From: Warburgia ugandensis
Taxonomy: Eukaryota > Streptophyta > Magnoliopsida > Canellales > Canellaceae
Assembly (NCBI GenBank): GCA_035236585.1
Contig: CP141126.1
Location: forward strand, 10,677,001 to 10,741,000
Reading direction: 5' to 3'
DNA: 64,000 nucleotides
Made by a program: the position numbers and the translations under genes. Position 1 is the first letter of the stretch; every line of letters begins with the position of its first letter. Below the pieces are notes generated by a model. That model was not told the DNA's origin, searched no databases, and was given only the letters and a program-made list of their open reading frames with translations. Below, in pieces: positions 57,236-64,000 of the stretch.

Positions 57236-59387
57236 AAAATTAGCCATGATCTTTTTCATTCATGCATAATATCATAAAAAAATATATATAATTTTTTTAC
57301 TGCTACTCATATATATATATATATAAAAGAATGATCACATGCATAGATTTGCAAGTGCTGATGCCACTTACTCACGAGAGAAGGTGTGAACTTCACAGCT
57401 TGAGGAAAAGATGCTTCCACTACGTTGTTTATTCTTGCTTTTAGTTGTCTTTGTTGAATACAGATAGCTAATTGATAGTGTTATTTGTAGTTTTGCTTTT
57501 TGTTCCTCTGCTGGCAGATGCAATAGTTTTTTGTTGTAAGAGCGGATGTCTCTTGATTTTGAGGGCATTCTTCGTTGGTTGTATCTTGCTCTTATGGCTC
57601 AGAAATAAAAGTGGGCCCTTCAGTTTTTATGATTTCACCGTTGATCTCATAGGCTATAAAATATTTCATATACTTTGGATTTGAACTTTGAGAAATGCTA
57701 TCCGAACAAACATTTTCCCTTGCTAAGCCCGTCAATGATTGGACCGATTCAGTTGGGCTGAGTTGCAAAAAAACTCATGTTCATTGAATACTTTTAGTTA
57801 CTAGTTTTTCAATTAAAACTTTTAATGGCTATGATTAGAGCTTGGAAAAGGGGCGGGCCACAATTCGGAAAAGATTATATGAATTTCATCTCTCGAACCT
57901 TAAAAGGTTAAGTTGGTAGAAAGGCCCTCATTCTTTCAATGACCTGGCCACTAACCCACAGACTATAGAAGTACATGAACTATGAACCAAAAGCACATCT
58001 GACCAAGAAAAACAAAAAAAAAATTACTTCTATATAAAAACTATAAGAATGAGTGCGGTTGGAAAGGGGAAAAGACCGTCATTTTCACTCCGATCACAGA
58101 TCAAAGGCTTAGACTAGTTTGAGGTGAACGAAGGGCAGCCCAAGTGCATGAAGCTTCCACAAGGGTTAATTGTATTCAGTTTTACCTTGCATTTTGCAAA
58201 AAGCTATTTTCACACCTTGAACCTGTGACTTTAAAGTCACATAACAATAACTCTACTGTTGCGCCAAAGCTCTCCTAATAAAAGATTACTATGCTACTTC
58301 ACAAAGAACGATACAAGTGAAGTGCCAAATATACGAACGTAACAAGCTAACTCAATAGTCACGAGTCTCTTTTATGGGCTCTATAATTCCTTTTGGCCTT
58401 AATAATTAAGTTTTGGTCATTGAGATTCACAATGTGATTAGATATTACCTTTCTTTTTCTCTTTTTTTAAACAAATTAAAACAATTAAAATTTTTTTATT
58501 TAGAATCATCTTAATTTTAATTTTTATTACTTTGCCTGTATTATTTATAGCTGCATGTTATAATAATGACCTCCTTTAATTGAATATTATATATTTTTTA
58601 ATTGAGAACCTGAAAGCCTTTGCGGAGGCTGCATCTCAACCTTGCTAGCAGCTTTATGCAAAAAGACACCCTAACAGCACTAGAATAGTTTGCTACGTGG
58701 AATTGAGACGGCGGTAAAAGAACCCCGTACCCAAATCCTTATCCACTTCAAGAGTAGTTGGGAGAGCCTCCACTCCGTGAGTGACCTCCGGCTACACATG
58801 TTCCCGCCTTGGAAAATGAGTCAGCCGGCCACAGTTTGAGGTGAAATGCACACAAATTCTCCACAATTCCATAACCATTGGATGACTTTATTCATGCTTT
58901 GTTTTTTTTCTTTTAAATTATATCCATTCGAAATTTTAACTGAAAAGCTAGCATCTACGAGCATCCGATCACCCAAATTTGGCCTATCTTTGGTGGGTCC
59001 CTTTCCAGCGTCCGGGTTGAATAATTCTGTACTAACGCTGAACGAAGAATCGAATACTGTTCACGGACAGTCAAGTAAGGACTACGGATTGGTCTGCTCC
59101 TAAGAAATACCCAACGGCCAGACGGTTCATTCAAGGGATTCGCCACTGGCCGGCCAGTCGGTTCGGCGGGTCCCACTCGGACAGCACACCAGTTGCTCGA
59201 TCATAGTTTGGTTTCGTTTTCTCGGCATGGAAAGCACCAGTCAGAAAGGGGGAAAAAACCGATAAAATCAGAGAAGTATTCTCTGCAACTCGGCATATAT
59301 CTCTCTCCTCTTCTTCTCACAATTTCCATCTATTTGTCTTTCATACAAGAAATCCTCCTCCGAAGATCCTAGCAGAAGACGTCCGCC
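57236..59387. other. Intergenic and uricase upstream region
   Basis: No gene is recognised. It contains one Au SINE (58131-58276) and AT-rich DNA. The last 150 bp before 59388 are pyrimidine-rich (CTCTCTCCTCTTCTTCTCAC) and fit a uricase 5' UTR; CATATATC near 59294 is a weak TATA candidate. Open frames at 57472-57684 and 58846-59103 have no domain. Confidence 0.5.
58131..58276 (-). mobile_element. Au-type SINE copy
   Basis: Plus strand AAGGGCAGCCCAAGTGCATG, AAGCTTCC, TTACCTTGCATTTTGCAAAA, CCTTGAACCTGTGACTTTAA, TGTTGCGCCAAAGCTCTCCT. The CCCCTTCCCCGG-type middle block is deleted. Confidence 0.83.
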
Positions 59388-62300
59388 ATGGGAGAAGTGG
59401 ACCACCTAAAGTTGGAGCAGCAACATGGAAAAGATAAAGTTCGGGTTGCCCGGGTTTGGAGGAAAGGAAATCGCCATTTCTTCGTGGAGTGGAACGTCGG
59501 CATAAGCCTTCTTTCCGATTGCCTTCCGGCGTATACCGACGGCGACAATTCCACCCTAGTCGCTACTGATACCATTAAGAATACGGTTCGCTTTTCGTGC
59601 CTTTCTTTCCCGTTGAACCGATTTTAGTCGGAAAAGGAAGCATCTTTTGCGCTCTTCGATTACAAACCATTTCTCTGGCTCAACTGTTTGATACTTTGAT
59701 TTGATTTGATTATGAATTGAATTACTTTACTTGAACAGGTTTATGCGAAAGCAAAGGAATGTTCTCAGGTTGTTTCGGTGGAGGAATTTGCGATTCTACT
59801 TGGGAGACATTTCACATCGCTCTACCCTCAGGTATATCACTATTCCAGATGCAGTTTAGTTCTTGATCTGTCATTTAGGAATTGCAGACCGAAAGGCTCT
59901 GTTATATTTTCTGCTTTAGTATGCTTACATTAGTTGCTGCAAGTGGGAAATTTTAATAGAGGCAAACTACTTCAACGCAGTTTCTTGTAAAGATTTAAGT
60001 CGGCTGATTTGTATTCATCATGCCTATCTGATAGTCACCATCTGTTCTAATCCCTCTCGGATCAGGTTCTGATTAGAGAATTCCTCGATCTAATCTTTAA
60101 TGTCTGGATCCAAATTCATTCGGACGGAGAACATCTATAGGGAAGTCCAAAATCCAAGAAGGAAACTCAGATTGTTTACCATCAAATGAATGGAACTTGG
60201 GTCGTTTGCTCTAACAAGCAGCTGAATTAGACAAGTAGAAGAACTGTGGACTGCCAGCACAAGATGTAAATCTAAACAGATCATTCATATGTTTTAGGTG
60301 GGCTTAAAAAACTTTTGTTCAAATTCACTTTAGTAGGCCCATCTATGAATAGTTTGAGTCCTATGTACTTTGATCAGCAATTTGATGACCGTTGGATTTT
60401 CTTTAACAACATGAACATTAAGCATCACTAATTATAATCTAGGTTGTTCTGCAACTCTTGAGTCCTAGTGGGTTCGGAATCATGGTAATCGAAATTTTGA
60501 CTAGTTGCAGATTGGGTAAGCTTAGTGTTATACTTCTTCTTCAATTGAACCTAAAGATTATATCACTCAAATTTATTAAAATTACAGCAGAACAACTAAA
60601 ATTGCCTGCGGGGCCCAGATGTTTGTCCACCAGAGGAATGATTTGGATAGCAAAATAGTTGGATTCCACATGTACTATAAGCTGTAATATAATTGCCTAA
60701 GAGACATTATAATGAGGAGTTACAAAGTAAAGTGGACGGTTCAGATTGTCCATCCCACGAGATTCTTCCATTGGATGATGCCAATCTTCAGCATTGGACG
60801 GTTGAAAAAATTACGAAGTAAAAGCATATAAGGCCATGAACGATTAAAGAGATAAAGATTCTTGCCAAAAAAGGTGAACAGTTGGCCAAACGCTACAGCT
60901 CCACCAAATGTGGGGTAGAATAAGTGATTCTCTTAATCAAGTGGGCTAGGTGAGAGGATTGATCTGAAACTCTGCAACCGTCCATCAAGAAGTTGATTTC
61001 TACATAGCCCAGCCGATCGATAGTCAGGGGCGTCGCACTGCGACATATAGAAAAATGATTTGGAATAAGATCACTAGATTATGGGTCCACTTGTGTTTTT
61101 ATTGAGCAATAGTGGTCTACTGCTTTACATACTAAATTATACCAAAATACATTTGATCAAGTGGTCAGGATCCACTGTTGATTTCTTAGGAAAGCCCATA
61201 TGCATGAGTGTGAGCATTAAGGTGAAGACACCCATTTCTTCTCTCTAAAAAAACATGTTTTGAAGTTAATTTCTCTCTCTAGAAACAAGTATATTTTGCA
61301 CTATAAAAAGGGGTTGACATATATCTGATAACACCACATATATCAATTGTGATAATGTTAAATAAACCTAGTATCCCACATGTGTCCAAGATATCACAGT
61401 TAAATAAACTTGATATTTCACATATGCCCAAAATGTCACAATTAAATAAACCTGATATCTCATATTTGCCCAAGCTATCGTTGTTAAATAAGGTGCATAT
61501 TTGAGATATGCCATGATATCTCAGAAACACCAAGAAACGTAGTTAAATGAACCCCCTTTAGAGTCTTCACATTATTTAGTGGATCCTAGCCGCATCTCAG
61601 GTTAAACTCATTCTGGATGTATGTTTGATAATTGATCTGAATTTTAATAATCCACTAGAGCACTGGCTGCTGTATTCAGATCGTGTTTAACTAAGGTTGG
61701 ATCCACAAAACAGTCTGCCCCTGTTTACCCGTGATTCTTGTCACTATCTTTTCTTTGGTTTGTATGTTCCCAAAATTGAGTAAATGCTTGTTTGGTTCTA
61801 AACTTGAACTTGGCATATAGATCAGCAAAATAAAGCAAGCAGATGGCAGATGTACGCAACTTCTGGTTTTGTGGACTATTTTATGTTAACTCAAATAGAA
61901 TCCTTACTTGACTGGTCAGTGAGGTAGATCTCATTTTCCAGTGCTCTTCAAATTATCTGTTTAGAAATGTAATTTATACAAGTTTTTCCAGAACTTTTAA
62001 GTTAGCAGCTCTTACTTATTCATGTTGCTATTAAAGTTCGATTGGAGTAATTTGGTTTTAGGTAGACAAAAAATCATGATGTACCATGGAAGCTTCCTCA
62101 AGATTCACTGGAAAAGTTTGCATGAGCATTCTGGGTTTCTTTCTTAATATTGATTTAGTCCTATTGGTGAATGACTAATACATACTTCTCTAGTGAATAG
62201 ATATGTAAAAGAATAAAAAAGTTGTTTACATTACATTGTTATTGATACTTTACATGTCATCAAGACAACTTCTTCATGCCAGATTGAAACACATTGAATT

Positions 62301-63806
62301 TGGCTATTTTTGTTCTAGAAAAGAGCTAGGTTGGAGGAACCAGACCAGTGCGTATCGGTAATAAAGATCAAGTGTCTCACATCAATTTCTGAACGTACAA
62401 GCAGAAAGCTTTTCTTATCACTAAAATATCTAAAAGCAGATATCTTAAATATAAATGGAGCTCGTAGTTGGGGCATCCCAGTGATTAGTACAAAGAAAAA
62501 AACTAGCAAAACTCATAAACAAGAAGCATAGGTTAGCAGTAACTTATAACTACTGTAATTTCAGCTTCAGTTAAGTCGTTTCATATGGCGATGTTATTTG
62601 TCATTTTCCCAAGATATTGATGATTGGATCCTCGGATTTCAGCTTGTGAATCATATTCAAAATGGGTTGATGCTCTGATTTAATGTTGATATTCCAAGGT
62701 GTTTCTTATCTACCAGCGGTATTATAGCAATGCAATTCTTATTTGTTTTCAGTGGCCTATTTACATAATGACTTAGATTGTATTCTGTTAGGGAAGGACT
62801 TGGTGGAGAATCTCTGGAGATTGTCTTACTTTTTGACTACGTAATTTTTCAGCTTGTTTTACTCATATAGATTGAGTGCATCAAACAATAGTTGTAACTG
62901 TTTTAAACAGATCAGGTACTTGGTTAGAGACCTGCTTGCTCAATCTATGATGTCTTTGTAGCTTAATGAATTTCTCTCTCGTATTTTGGAGAAATCAATA
63001 TTATGAAGGATAGATTGGTTAATGAGGGTGTGTGTAGATAGATCTGTTTTAGCTGCTGGCACAATATTTGTCCCTAATCTAGTTTCCTGGAACTGGTTTG
63101 CCTTTCTGATAAAAATTTATCATCTTTCAACTAGAAAAGGGGGAAAAAGAATTCTGGTCATTTGAGGAATTTGCTCACACTAGGATAGCTCCTGGCTCTA
63201 TCCAAATGCAAGTTTGGGCTGGAGCTACTATATACTTCCATTTGATGTTTGTGGTTTCTTTTCAACAATGGTTTTCCGTTTGCTGGACACTTTTTCAGTT
63301 AATCACTAATTACTTAAATATGTAACTGGCATAGGGATCAAGAAATGCGGTAGTTTCATTTGGAAAGGTGAAAAGTTCCATTTAGATATAGAATTATTTG
63401 CCTTGCATGTCAAATGAGAGAGTATGCTATGCATGTGTACTTGCCTGCACGCCATTTCGTAGGAAAATGTGATTATCCTCAAGTGATGCATGATATGCAC
63501 CTCATTGTGAACTGTAGGAGTTCATCTAGTTTTAGTACTTTTCAAATTGCTAGTTCTCTATTACTGTTGCTTCCTTCCACAAGGGTCTGATATCTGCTAT
63601 GGAGATATCAAAGGCCACCTAATAGATTTAAGTATATGTAGCATTCCTCTTATTTTCTACATTGTATAACCAGGTAAGGAAGTAAAACAAACTGATAAAG
63701 AGAACTGCAATTCTTATCTCCATTGTGCAGGTATCTGCTGCCATAATCAAAATAGTTGAGAAACCATGGGAACGAGTTGTTATAGATGGTCAACCACATG
63801 ATCATG
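59388..63806 (+). CDS. Uricase (urate oxidase), 5' part, exons 1-3
   Basis: Peroxisomal urate oxidase, which turns urate plus O2 into 5-hydroxyisourate in purine breakdown and ureide formation. Exons: 59388-59585, 59739-59831 and 63731-63806, all GT-AG, encoding the first 122 residues in frame; the gene continues past the window. The start MGEVDHLKLEQQHGKDKVRV fits the family, with a Lys in HGKDKVRV (K15) and the Thr of VATDTIKNT (T60) matching the conserved catalytic Lys-Thr pair of uricases. Exon 2 gives VYAKAKECSQ and EEFAILLGRHFTSLYPQ. Exon 3 gives IIKIVEKPWERVVIDGQPHD. The catalytic His and the C-terminal peroxisomal signal lie outside the window. Intron 2 is 3.9 kb and holds a repeat-built element. 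No defect is seen in the visible part. Confidence 0.95.
61303..61562. repeat. 42-bp minisatellite inside a short inverted-repeat element
   Basis: TTAAATAA recurs at 61358, 61400, 61442 and 61484, each heading a ~42-bp unit with GATAT and CACAT-type blocks. The array is bordered by AAAAAGGGGTTGACA on the left and TGAACCCCCTTTA on the right, which are inverted complements. It lies in uricase intron 2. Confidence 0.8.
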
Positions 63807-64000
63807 GTACGTATATCCATTATTTTCAAAGAATGGCATTTTTTCTTTGCGCATATTGGTGAACTATTTTAGGACATATCTGTGCTGTTGTAGAAACGAT
63901 CGTTGCCATCTCCAAAACCTCCTTTTAGTTTCCAGAATCCTCTAGGTTGTGAAACTTGGCCAAAAGTGCTCAAGCTCCACTATGCATGGGACCAGTTAAT

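Noticed and set aside
57840-57960. Possible extra Au SINE piece (GGAAAAGGGGCGGGCCACAA)
   Set aside because: Only one short block matches the family; the rest does not follow its order.
61279-61533. 84-aa minus frame with a repeating 14-residue pattern
   Set aside because: The pattern comes from a 42-bp (multiple of three) minisatellite in an intron, not from a real repeat protein.
1-64000. tRNA or rRNA genes, CRISPR arrays, bacterial-type systems
   Set aside because: tRNA-like B boxes occur only within SINEs; no spaced direct-repeat array, rRNA segment or prokaryotic gene order was seen.

Overview
This is a window of flowering-plant nuclear DNA. Genes are sparse and split by GT-AG introns. 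The proteins are plant types: a plant-style BTB/POZ protein, a PPR protein, a CLV3-like CLE peptide and a plant AIF/FSP1-like oxidoreductase. The spaces between genes are AT-rich and full of Au-type SINEs, LINE relics, Copia relics and large solo LTRs. The sequence alone does not fix a family; a woody or early-diverging angiosperm is only a guess.

Layout: 1-8.2 kb has no gene and carries four Au SINEs. A universal-stress-protein-like gene (minus, 3 exons) is at 8216-9708. The ESCRT-III-type VPS60/CHMP5 gene (minus, 7 exons) is at 13542-17898. From 18.6 to 26.3 kb is a transposon graveyard: an RTE-like LINE is cut in two by a 3.85 kb solo LTR, followed by a (CT)37 tract and a second, L1-like LINE. 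A short intronless PPR gene is at 29102-30139 and a BTB/POZ gene at 31238-32545 (both minus). More L1-like debris, a hairpin MITE and other repeats fill 33-41 kb. A truncated Copia element is at 41.9-43.6 kb. A CLAVATA3-like CLE gene (plus) lies at 45252-45790. A complete four-exon AIF/FSP1-like gene (minus) is at 46758-49545. A second solo LTR is at 51338-54296, then SINE, LINE and Copia relics to 57.2 kb. The 5' part of a uricase gene (plus) starts at 59388 and runs off the right edge.

The genes are not an operon or obvious cluster. They serve separate housekeeping and developmental roles: membrane trafficking, purine breakdown, quinone/NAD(P)H redox, stress response, a probable organellar RNA factor and meristem signalling. 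No CRISPR array, tRNA, rRNA or bacterial-type system is present. The most interesting item is the CLV3-like gene, whose predicted third exon holds an in-frame TAG that could instead be a splice acceptor.
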